Origin: Mariniphaga sediminis
GTDB lineage: Bacteria > Bacteroidota > Bacteroidia > Bacteroidales > Prolixibacteraceae
Assembly: GCF_003573545.1 (NCBI RefSeq)
Contig: NZ_QWET01000007.1
Location: 186,001-250,000, forward strand
Length of the DNA stretch: 64,000 nt
Direction of reading: 5' to 3'
In this document: positions 37,310-44,953 of the stretch, piece after piece
Position numbering within the stretch: position 1 is the first letter of the stretch
Layout: each line of letters begins with the position of its first letter
Program-made: the position numbers and the translations under genes
Notes under the pieces: generated by a model
The model's input: the letters and a program-made list of their open reading frames with translations, nothing else
Told to the model about the DNA's origin: nothing
Database searches by the model: none

Positions 37310-38146
37310 ATGAAGCGGATCGCTGTACAGGGAATCGTCGGGTCTTTTCATGAAGATGCGGCACAGAGATACTTCAATAAGAAAATTGAAGTGGTCGAAT
37401 GTAAATCTTTTACCAGTGTTTGTGAACTGGTAGATACGGATAAAGTGGATTATGCCGTAATGGCTATCGAGAACTCCATAGCCGGTAGTTTGCTGAAAAA
37501 TTACCAGTTAATTCGAGATTACCACTTACGGATTATTGGTGAGATTTACCTGCATATTCAAATGAATCTGATGGCTGTAAAGGGAGTTAAACCTTCTGAT
37601 ATAACCGATATCTATTCTCATCCGGTGGCCTTGCAACAGTGTGTGGAATACCTCGAACAGTATTTTCCGAATGCGAATTTGCACGAGGGATTGGATACGG
37701 CTGCAGCGGCAAAACTTATGTCTGACGAGCAGCTTCCCCATGCGGCTGCCATTGGCAATTTGCGTTCGGCAGAGTTATATAAACTCAATATCCTTGAAAC
37801 CGGCATTGAAACCAACAAAAAAAATTATACCCGGTTTCTTGTTCTTGCCAAACATGGTAACCCAACGGAAAAGGCCAATAAAGCATCTCTTTGTTTTGAA
37901 GTGGGGCATTTTTACGGCTCCCTGGCCCGGGTGCTTAATGTATTTGCCGAAAACGAAATTAACCTGGCAAAGATCCAGTCGGTTCCGGTAATTGGAAAGC
38001 CGAATGAATATACTATTCATGTCGATATTGAATGGGAAAAGCTGGAAAACTATGACCGGGCTTTGCACCAGGCGTTGAAGAGTGTTTCAAGCCTCGCTAT
38101 TTTGGGGGAATATGAGCGAAGCGAAATTTATATGCACGACCAGTAA
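37310..38146 (+). CDS. pheA: Prephenate dehydratase
   Basis: A 278-residue enzyme that makes phenylpyruvate from prephenate. The catalytic TRF motif is seen in NYTRFLVLAK (about 168-170), and the N-terminal GIVGSFHEDAAQRYF and IENSIAGSLLKNYQL are typical. The C-terminal ACT domain (LCFEVGHFYGSLARVLNVFAENEINLAKIQSVP) is the phenylalanine feedback sensor. No mutase domain; the AroQ-like gene at 25886 could provide it. It starts the pheA-flavodoxin-aminotransferase-regulator set. Its ATG lies inside a three-codon frame (ATGAACAAATGA, 37302-37313). Confidence 0.94.
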   Translation: MKRIAVQGIVGSFHEDAAQRYFNKKIEVVECKSFTSVCELVDTDKVDYAVMAIENSIAGSLLKNYQLIRDYHLRIIGEIYLHIQMNLMAVKGVKPSDITDIYSHPVALQQCVEYLEQYFPNANLHEGLDTAAAAKLMSDEQLPHAAAIGNLRSAELYKLNILETGIETNKKNYTRFLVLAKHGNPTEKANKASLCFEVGHFYGSLARVLNVFAENEINLAKIQSVPVIGKPNEYTIHVDIEWEKLENYDRALHQALKSVSSLAILGEYERSEIYMHDQ

Positions 38147-38168
38147 ATAAAAAATAAAACGAAAAGAA

Positions 38169-38693
38169 ATGAGCAAAACCGCAATTTTTTTTGGGCCGTC
38201 TGACGGCGCCGTTCACAGGGTAGCAGTAAAAATTCAACAAACCATCGGCGAAGAAAAAGTGGTTATGGTGCCGGTGAAAGATGCCACTGTTGCTGATTTG
38301 GAAAAATACGACAAAATTATATTTGGTATTTCAACGGTTGGTAAAGAAACCTGGCATGCCACCTATAATAATGTGGACTGGGCAAACTTTCTGCCCGAAA
38401 TCGGAAAAACCCGCTACGAAGGCAAAACGCTCGCCATTTTTGGGTTGGGAGATCATATAACATACTCGGCTACATTTGTTGATCATATTGGTTTACTGGG
38501 GCGCCAACTGATGGAGAACGGAGCGTCTCTTGTAGGTCAGGTGCCGGTTGACGGCTACGAATTTGAGGAGTCGGAGGCATTAGTAGACGGCCAGTTCATG
38601 GGGTTGCCGGTGGATGAGGATTTTGAACCGGAACTGACGGATGAGCGGGTGAAAAACTGGGTGGAACAACTTCGGCCCCATTTTGGGTTTTAA
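38169..38693 (+). CDS. fldA: Flavodoxin with altered FMN phosphate loop
   Basis: A 174-residue long-chain flavodoxin, a small FMN electron carrier. The C-terminal part (YEFEESEALVDGQFMGLPVDEDFEPELTDERVKNWVEQL) and the 90s loop FGLGDHITYSATFVDHIG match. However, the phosphate-binding loop reads FGPSDGAVHRVA instead of the usual FGSTTGNTE pattern (Ser-Asp-Gly-Ala-Val-His at the T/S-x-T-G-x-T place), and the 60s loop (STVGKETWHATYNNVDW) lacks the standard WYY pattern. FMN binding may be weaker or another cofactor used. Placed between pheA and an aminotransferase, it could serve the oxidoreductases here. Confidence 0.82.
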   Translation: MSKTAIFFGPSDGAVHRVAVKIQQTIGEEKVVMVPVKDATVADLEKYDKIIFGISTVGKETWHATYNNVDWANFLPEIGKTRYEGKTLAIFGLGDHITYSATFVDHIGLLGRQLMENGASLVGQVPVDGYEFEESEALVDGQFMGLPVDEDFEPELTDERVKNWVEQLRPHFGF

Positions 38694-38707
38694 CCGGAAA
38701 ATATATC

Positions 38708-40027
38708 ATGGAAAATTCTCCTTTCAGTAAAGAAATAATCGATAAAAAAATTAAGGAACTGCGGATTGCTGATCCGGGAAAAGCTTCAATTCGTGAGATT
38801 GTGGCTCTTGTGAATCTTGTGGAAGAAGAAACCGGGCAAAAATATATTCGCATGGAAATGGGGGTGCCCGGATTACCACCGGCCCAGGTTGGTGTGGATG
38901 CCGAAATAGAGGCGCTCCAACGGGGTGTGGCAGCAATATATCCTATGGTTGATGGAATTAAGCCGTTAAAAGAGGAAGCTGCCCGGTTCATAAAAAACTT
39001 TTTGGATATTGAAGTTTCTCCCAAAAGCTGTATTCCCACAGTTGGTTCCATGCAGGGAACCTACTCCGCGTTTTTGGCTGTCGGAAATGCAGTGAAGGGG
39101 AAGGATACCACCCTTTTTATCGATCCGGGTTTCCCGGTGCAAAAGCAGCAGATGCAAGTACTGGGGCAAAAGTACAAAACCTTCGATGTGTTCCACTTCA
39201 GGGGAGAGAAGCTGAAAGCAAAACTTGAAGAGTACCTTTCCAAAGGAGATATCTGTTCCATTGTATATTCCAATCCGAATAATCCGGCATGGATTTGTCT
39301 TTCGGAAGAAGAGTTGCAAACAATAGGCGATCTGGCAAACCAGTATGACGTAGTTGTGATGGAGGATTTGGCTTATTTTGGTATGGATTTCCGGCAGGAT
39401 TTTTCCAAACCGGGGGAGCCGCCTTTCCAACCCACCGTGGCGCGCTACACTGAAAATTACATTCTTTTCATTTCCAGCTCCAAAATATTTTCTTACGCTG
39501 GTCAGCGTTGCGCCCTGATGATTGTTTCAGACTCACTTTATAAACGTGATTATCCGGACCTGCAGGAACGGTTTGGAGGGACCGATTTTGGAAGCACCAT
39601 TACGTTGAGGCTGATTTATGCCTTATCAACAGGTGCCAGCCATTCGGCACAGTGGGCGCTGGCGGCCATGTTGAAAGCTGCAAACGAAGGCCGTTTCAAT
39701 TTTGTGGAAAGTGTAAAGGAGTACGGTGAAAAGGCAAAAGTTATGAAACGCCTATTTCTCGAAAACGGGTTTGATATCGTGTATAAAGAAGATCTGGATC
39801 AACCTATTGCCAACGGATTTTACTTTACCATATCGTATCCCGGAATGACCGGAAACCAATTGGTCGCTAATCTGTTATATTACGGTGTCAGCGCCATTGC
39901 GCTCGACAATACCGGCAGCGATGAGGAGGGGATTCGTGCCTGTGTTTCATTTGTGAAACGGGAACAATTCGGAGATATGGAAGAGCGGTTAAAATTGTTC
40001 AACGAATATTTTTCGCAAAAGAATTAA
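38708..40027 (+). CDS. PLP-dependent aminotransferase, fold type I
   Basis: A 439-residue class I/II aminotransferase. The PLP Lys lies in ISSSKIFSYAGQR, the Asn/Asp region in YSNPNNPAWICLSEEEL, and the Tyr in MEDLAYFGMDFRQ. The subclass is not clear from sequence; the neighbours pheA and paaK suggest it transaminates phenylpyruvate or arylpyruvates. It starts 14 bp after flavodoxin. Confidence 0.85.
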   Translation: MENSPFSKEIIDKKIKELRIADPGKASIREIVALVNLVEEETGQKYIRMEMGVPGLPPAQVGVDAEIEALQRGVAAIYPMVDGIKPLKEEAARFIKNFLDIEVSPKSCIPTVGSMQGTYSAFLAVGNAVKGKDTTLFIDPGFPVQKQQMQVLGQKYKTFDVFHFRGEKLKAKLEEYLSKGDICSIVYSNPNNPAWICLSEEELQTIGDLANQYDVVVMEDLAYFGMDFRQDFSKPGEPPFQPTVARYTENYILFISSSKIFSYAGQRCALMIVSDSLYKRDYPDLQERFGGTDFGSTITLRLIYALSTGASHSAQWALAAMLKAANEGRFNFVESVKEYGEKAKVMKRLFLENGFDIVYKEDLDQPIANGFYFTISYPGMTGNQLVANLLYYGVSAIALDNTGSDEEGIRACVSFVKREQFGDMEERLKLFNEYFSQKN

Positions 40028-40036
40028 AGCGTTTTG

Positions 40037-40603
40037 ATGGATCAGCAGAAAATCATTTCTCGGTACAATATTACCCTTGAATTGTTGAAGCAGATCGATC
40101 TGAAAAATAAGCCCGCTGTTTTGAAAAAAGGCGAATCGTTTATTGATTACGGTGAAAAAACGCAAAGAATTGGTATTCTTATCAGCGGACTTCTTTATTC
40201 CACTTATATTGCCGACAGCGGCACCGAATGGGTTTCTCGCTTTTTCTTCCCTCCGAACAACTTCATCGTAAGTAATCATCGTAGCTTTTATCTTGGGAAA
40301 AATTCCAGTGAAGCGATTCGGTCTTACGAAGATTCGGAACTTATTTTTATTGAAAAAGAAGAGTTTAAGTATTTACTCGATCACCATCCGAAGTTTGAAC
40401 GTACCGTGCGAATTCTGGCTGAGGAAAGTTACATCCAGGCCATGGAAAGAATTCATTCCTTCCAGTCACTCAATGCCGAGCAACGAATTCGGAAATTTTT
40501 TGAAGAATATCCGGAGTTGGGAAAAAAGCTCCAACGGCAGCATATTGCTTCTTATCTGGGTATTCACAGAAACATTCTTACCCGTTTTCTTTATAAAATT
40601 TAA
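40037..40603 (+). CDS. Crp/Fnr-family transcriptional regulator
   Basis: A 188-residue regulator with a cyclic-nucleotide-binding-like domain (KKGESFIDYGEKTQRIGILISGLLYSTYIADSG) and a C-terminal helix-turn-helix (LQRQHIASYLGIHRNILTRFLYK). I choose ATG 40037; a TTG three bases earlier gives one extra residue. No Cys cluster is seen, so it is not a classic Fnr. It follows the aminotransferase by 9 bp in the same direction and may control the VOR genes 220 bp downstream. Confidence 0.82.
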   Translation: MDQQKIISRYNITLELLKQIDLKNKPAVLKKGESFIDYGEKTQRIGILISGLLYSTYIADSGTEWVSRFFFPPNNFIVSNHRSFYLGKNSSEAIRSYEDSELIFIEKEEFKYLLDHHPKFERTVRILAEESYIQAMERIHSFQSLNAEQRIRKFFEEYPELGKKLQRQHIASYLGIHRNILTRFLYKI

Positions 40604-40607
40604 GAAC

Positions 40608-40621
40608 GCAACATTAGTTGC
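40608..40621. promoter_or_regulatory. Inverted repeat GCAAC-N4-GTTGC after the Crp/Fnr gene
   Basis: GCAACATTAGTTGC is a perfect palindrome 4 bp after the regulator stop and about 200 bp before the ferredoxin gene. With AAC-N4-GTT it shares the core layout of the nrfHA palindrome. It is a candidate operator for the regulator just encoded, though the arms are short. Confidence 0.35.
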
Positions 40622-40820
40622 ATGATTTCCGGGATGTAAAAAATAGTTTTGCTCAACAGATTCAATTTTTAATCTGTACCAAAAAAATACTAACGATTTA
40701 TTATTTTAATATTTCATCATTTTAGAAATTGTAATTGCTTGAAAACTTTATGAAATAACCTGATCTTTATAGTGTTTTTTGGAATAAAAGGTTGTTAATT
40801 TTAGCAGAAAATTAAAAAAT

Positions 40821-41051
40821 ATGGCAAAAGTAAAAGGAGCTGTTGTAGTTGATGTGGAAGTTTGCAAGGGGTGTGATTTATGTGTTCAGACCTGCCCGGA
40901 GGATGTACTGGCATTGCACAGGGAAGTAAACAGCCGGGGATATCATTATTCTTTTATGAAAAATCCTGAATCCTGCACCGGTTGTACCAATTGTGCCGTT
41001 GTTTGCCCCGATACATGCATTACAGTTTACCGGGCAAAAGTAAGGGCTTAG
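40821..41051 (+). CDS. vorD: Ferredoxin-like subunit of 2-oxoacid:acceptor oxidoreductase
   Basis: A 76-residue 2[4Fe-4S] protein, CKGCDLCVQTCPED and CTGCTNCAVVCPDT, making the delta subunit of a four-subunit 2-oxoacid oxidoreductase. It carries electrons away from the TPP subunit. Followed by the alpha, beta and gamma genes in the same direction. Confidence 0.88.
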   Translation: MAKVKGAVVVDVEVCKGCDLCVQTCPEDVLALHREVNSRGYHYSFMKNPESCTGCTNCAVVCPDTCITVYRAKVRA

Positions 41052-41162
41052 AAGAAGTAAGTAGTGATCGGTAAGAGTTGCAGTATCGGTTTTTAATTAA
41101 ATGACCGATGAATAATAACTCGCAGATATCAGCTTTAAGAGTGAAAAATAAAAATAAATAGA

Positions 41163-42263
41163 ATGGGCGAATTAAGGTTAATGAAAGGAAACGAGGTGTT
41201 GGCAGAGGCTGCCATCCGGTGCGGATGCGACGGTTATTTTGGCTATCCCATTACACCTCAGTCCGAAGTGATGGAGACCCTGATGGAACGCCAGCCCTGG
41301 AATGAAACGGGGATGGTGGTTTTGCAGGCGGAGAGTGAGGTTGCGGCCATTAACATGGTTTATGGCGCTGCCGGTTCCGGCAAAAAAGTAATGACCTCCT
41401 CTTCCAGTCCCGGCATCAGCTTAATGTCAGAAGGAATTTCCTACATCGCAGGAGCTGAATTGCCCTGCCTGGTGGTGAATGTGCAGCGTGGAGGGCCTGG
41501 TCTTGGAACAATCCAACCTTCGCAGGCTGACTATTCGCAGGCAGTAAAGGGGGGAGGACATGGCGACTACAAAATGATTGTGCTGGCGCCTTCGTCGGTG
41601 CAGGAGATGAACGATTTTGTAGACCTGGCGTTTGAGTTGGCTTTCAAATACCGCAACCCATCGATGATTCTTGCCGACGGTGCTATCGGACAGATGATGG
41701 AGAAAGTAGAATTATCGGATTACAAGGAGCGATGGTCCGATGAGGAGGTGATTGAAAAATCGGGAAGTTGGGCCACCACTGGTAAACCTTCATCCAGAGA
41801 ACGAAATGTGGTTACCTCCCTGGAGCTGGATTCCCTGAAAATGGAAGAGAACAACAACCGTTTCCAGGAAAAATACCGCAGAATGGAGGCCGAAGAACAA
41901 CGTTACGAAGCCATTCAATGCGATGATGCAGAATATATTTTTGTGGCTTTTGGAACCTCGGCCCGCGTGTGTCAGAAGGCGGTGGAAATTGCCCGCGAAA
42001 AAGGAGTGAAAGTGGGGCTGCTCAGGCCCATTACCCTGTTTCCGTTCCCAAAGACAATCATTGGGGAACTGGCGAAAGATGTAAAAGGATTTTTGTCGGT
42101 TGAAATGAGCGCCGGACAAATGGTAGAAGATGTCAAACAGGCTGTTTTCGATGCCGGTATAATTCGCCCGGTAGCATTTTTCGGTCGGATGGGAGGTATT
42201 ATTCCGACCCCCGGCGAGGTAGTGGAAGCATTGGAACAAAAACTATTGAAGGAGAAAAGATAA
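41163..42263 (+). CDS. vorB: 2-oxoacid:acceptor oxidoreductase, alpha subunit (VorB-type)
   Basis: A 366-residue subunit with the pyruvate-type pyrimidine-binding half (YPITPQSEVMETLME, EVAAINMVYGAAGSGKKVMTSSSSPGISLMSE) and transketolase-C-like domain. It is the alpha/A chain of a 2-oxoisovalerate (VOR), 2-oxoglutarate (KOR) or arylpyruvate oxidoreductase; the sequence does not fix which. It overlaps the TPP subunit by 1 bp (TAATG). Confidence 0.87.
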   Translation: MGELRLMKGNEVLAEAAIRCGCDGYFGYPITPQSEVMETLMERQPWNETGMVVLQAESEVAAINMVYGAAGSGKKVMTSSSSPGISLMSEGISYIAGAELPCLVVNVQRGGPGLGTIQPSQADYSQAVKGGGHGDYKMIVLAPSSVQEMNDFVDLAFELAFKYRNPSMILADGAIGQMMEKVELSDYKERWSDEEVIEKSGSWATTGKPSSRERNVVTSLELDSLKMEENNNRFQEKYRRMEAEEQRYEAIQCDDAEYIFVAFGTSARVCQKAVEIAREKGVKVGLLRPITLFPFPKTIIGELAKDVKGFLSVEMSAGQMVEDVKQAVFDAGIIRPVAFFGRMGGIIPTPGEVVEALEQKLLKEKR

Positions 42264-43051
42264 TGGAAACCAAAGACATTATAAAACCTGAAAATCTGGT
42301 TTACGGCAAATCGGAGTTGTTGATAGATACCATTATGCACTATTGCCCGGGATGTACTCATGGAGTGGTGCATAAATTGATTGCTGAGGCAATTGGTGAA
42401 ATGGGGATTCAGGAAAAAACAATTGGTATTGCTCCGGTGGGATGTTCTGTATTTGCCTATAATTATATTGATATTGACTGGCAGGAAGCGGCCCATGGAA
42501 GAGCGCCGGCAGTGGCAACGGGAGTGGTTCGTCTGAACCCCGATAAGTTTGTATTTACGTACCAGGGAGATGGCGATTTGGCTTCTATCGGTGCTGCTGA
42601 AATTATTCATGCCTGTAACCGGGGCGAAAACATGCTGGTAATTTTTATAAACAACGGGATTTACGGAATGACCGGGGGGCAGATGGCACCCACCACCATC
42701 GAAAACATGGTAACTTCCACCACTCCCTGCGGGCGAGATTCTGAACTGAATGGCTATCCGCTGAAGATGACAGATTTGGTGGCACAGTTGCCCGGGACAT
42801 CTTATGTTACGAGGCAATCGGCACAAACCGCTGCTGCCGTGCGTAAATGCAAAAGGGCACTAAAAAAAGGTATCCAAAACGTACTCGATAAAAAAGGGAC
42901 GTCGTTTGTAGAAGTGATATCCACCTGTAATTCGGGATGGAAAATGACGCCGGTTCAGGCCAATAAATGGATGGAAGAAAACATGTTTCCATACTATCCC
43001 CTGGGTGATTTAAAAGACAGTGAAAAAGGGGAACCCGTTTCAAAAAATTAA
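42263..43051 (+). CDS. vorA: 2-oxoacid:acceptor oxidoreductase, TPP-binding beta subunit
   Basis: A 262-residue TPP subunit. Key parts: HYCPGCTHGVVHKL, ATGVVRLNPDKFVFTYQGDGD and NNGIYGMTGGQMAPTT, with the Asp/Asn for Mg2+ and TPP. The reaction is oxidative decarboxylation of a 2-oxoacid to acyl-CoA with ferredoxin reduction. Overlaps vorB by 1 bp. Confidence 0.88.
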   Translation: METKDIIKPENLVYGKSELLIDTIMHYCPGCTHGVVHKLIAEAIGEMGIQEKTIGIAPVGCSVFAYNYIDIDWQEAAHGRAPAVATGVVRLNPDKFVFTYQGDGDLASIGAAEIIHACNRGENMLVIFINNGIYGMTGGQMAPTTIENMVTSTTPCGRDSELNGYPLKMTDLVAQLPGTSYVTRQSAQTAAAVRKCKRALKKGIQNVLDKKGTSFVEVISTCNSGWKMTPVQANKWMEENMFPYYPLGDLKDSEKGEPVSKN

Positions 43052-43056
43052 AACTA

Positions 43057-43626
43057 ATGATTATGACTGAAGAGATGATAATTGCCGGTTTCGGAGGGCA
43101 GGGGGTGTTGTCCATGGGGAAAATACTTGCCTATTCAGGAATTATGGAAGACAAAGAGGTGACCTGGTTTCCGTCCTACGGGCCTGAAATGCGCGGAGGA
43201 ACAGCCAACGTAACGGTTATTGTGAGCGACAACCGTATTAGTTCGCCCGTTTTGCATGAGTTCGACACCGCTATCATTTTAAACCAGCAGAGTATGGATA
43301 AATTTGAAAAGGCCGTGAAACCGGGCGGTACTTTGCTTTACGATCCGAATGGTATTGTAAAACCACCTGTACGGAAAGATATTAATATTTACAGGATTGA
43401 AGGTACGAAAGCCGCGATAGAAATGGGAAATCCCAAGGTCTTTAACATGGTTGTGCTGGGAAGTTTTCTGAAGGTAAAACCTATTTTGAAGCTCGACAAT
43501 GTAGAAAAAGGTCTCGAGAAATCATTACCTGAACGTTATCATAAACTCATTCCGCTTAACCTGGAAGCCATTCAGAAAGGACAGGAAATTGTGGAAACGG
43601 TGCAGACAGTGGAAGTGGAGGTGTGA
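43057..43626 (+). CDS. vorC: 2-oxoacid:acceptor oxidoreductase, gamma subunit
   Basis: A 189-residue gamma subunit with EMIIAGFGGQGVLSMGK and SYGPEMRGGTANVTVIVS, the family signature, similar to iorB 26 kb away. Last gene of the ferredoxin-alpha-beta-gamma set. The start MIMTEEM has two ATG codons; either may be used. Confidence 0.88.
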   Translation: MIMTEEMIIAGFGGQGVLSMGKILAYSGIMEDKEVTWFPSYGPEMRGGTANVTVIVSDNRISSPVLHEFDTAIILNQQSMDKFEKAVKPGGTLLYDPNGIVKPPVRKDINIYRIEGTKAAIEMGNPKVFNMVVLGSFLKVKPILKLDNVEKGLEKSLPERYHKLIPLNLEAIQKGQEIVETVQTVEVEV

Positions 43627-43888
43627 GTCAACCGGGTTGAACACTTTGTTGGAATTACAGAGGTATCCCCTGCAACATTCCTTACACTGCAATTTTTGTT
43701 GTTTCGGTTACCAGCCTTTACCAGTGAACTGTTCCCGGGGCAGAATACAAGCTTTTTCGCGAGGATAGCTCGTTGGTGAATTCCAAAAGTTCACTTGTTT
43801 TCATCCTCACTCCCTAAATCACATGGTGTGCTTTTCTTTAGGTACATTCAGAAATGATGCTGTTGATTTTTTCTGATTTGGAAAACAA

Positions 43889-44692
43889 TTATAGTTTTTT
43901 GTAAACTTTTACATAATCGACCATAAATGTGTCAGGGGCACAGGCATTTTTAATCCCTTCCAGAGTAGGGGGAATTTCCATGCTTAAGATCATGTATTGG
44001 TCGATGTGTGACAAGCCGTCGCTTAATTCGTGAAACTTTAACCCGTCAATATAGAAAGCATATTTTTCCGGGGTCCATTCAAGGGCAAATGTATGAAACC
44101 CTTCAGATAGTCCTTCCAACTCGCTTTTCAATTGTCCGCAGCTTTGCTGGTTTGGCCCGTACGCCCAATGAATACAATGGGTCATGTGATCGTCACCCAA
44201 ACCCTTGAAATATTCAAAAATATCTATTTCAGCCCCAAACGTTGCCGGATCTTCCCCTTTTGAAATCAGCGGAGACTGCATCCAGAATGCGGACCAGGGA
44301 CCGCTGCCTTTTTGCAGGCGGGCACGGCATTCAAAATACCCGTAAGTGGTGTTAAAGGTCTCGTAAGAACCGATTGCACTACCCATAATACTGTCTTTTT
44401 TTATGTCATACATCAGGTGCAGGTTCCCATTTCCTACGGACACCATGGAAGGATCGTTGTATCCGATACGGCGGGGCCCGGTTCCTCTTATTTTCCATTT
44501 TGTGGTATCCAGTTCCGACCCGTTAAACTGGTCCTCCCAAAACAAAGAATAACCTTCTTTTTCCGGATTAAAAATATCCTGCGAGAGTGCTGTGTTTTTA
44601 GGAGAAGTATTTTCGTCTGATTTTTTTTCTGATATCTGGCATGAAAATAAAGTGGCTGAGGATAGCATCAAGATTGTAAGTAGATGTTTCAT
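43889..44692 (-). CDS. Glycoside hydrolase family 16 lipoprotein
   Basis: A 267-residue GH16 enzyme (laminarinase/beta-1,3-1,4-glucanase/agarase class). The N-terminus MKHLLTILMLSSATLFSCQ is a lipoprotein signal (Cys18). The catalytic motif is AEIDIFEYF, Glu155 (nucleophile), Asp157 and Glu160 (acid/base). GH16 cuts internal beta-glucans or galactans. Last gene of the PUL, with its own -7 box, so its place in the same operon is uncertain; a glucan-type enzyme is odd beside riboside genes. Confidence 0.87.
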   Translation of the reverse strand: MKHLLTILMLSSATLFSCQISEKKSDENTSPKNTALSQDIFNPEKEGYSLFWEDQFNGSELDTTKWKIRGTGPRRIGYNDPSMVSVGNGNLHLMYDIKKDSIMGSAIGSYETFNTTYGYFECRARLQKGSGPWSAFWMQSPLISKGEDPATFGAEIDIFEYFKGLGDDHMTHCIHWAYGPNQQSCGQLKSELEGLSEGFHTFALEWTPEKYAFYIDGLKFHELSDGLSHIDQYMILSMEIPPTLEGIKNACAPDTFMVDYVKVYKKL

Positions 44693-44796
44693 TCGTTTTA
44701 ATTTTTGATTTTAGAGTTTTATGTTTTAGTTGATATTTTTTAGTAGTACAGTTAAATTTTGTATTTAATGCTTTTTTTTAAGTTGTTCTACTCCGA

Positions 44797-44804
44797 CAAA
44801 TATA
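44797..44804 (-). promoter_or_regulatory. Bacteroidota -7 box upstream of GH16
   Basis: TATATTTG on the minus strand, about 105 bp before the GH16 ATG. No TTG at the right distance. It hints at separate transcription from the upstream PUL genes. Confidence 0.35.
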
Positions 44805-44953
44805 TTTGTTTTTATTCTGTTTAGAAAGGTTGATTCTGTCCTTTACAAAATGAATTCTTTTTTCTTTGTAATTCTTAATGACAGCTTTATTAATAGCTGG
44901 TTTTCCCCTGCTATCTTTAACATGATCAATATTATAAATATTTGCAATATTGA

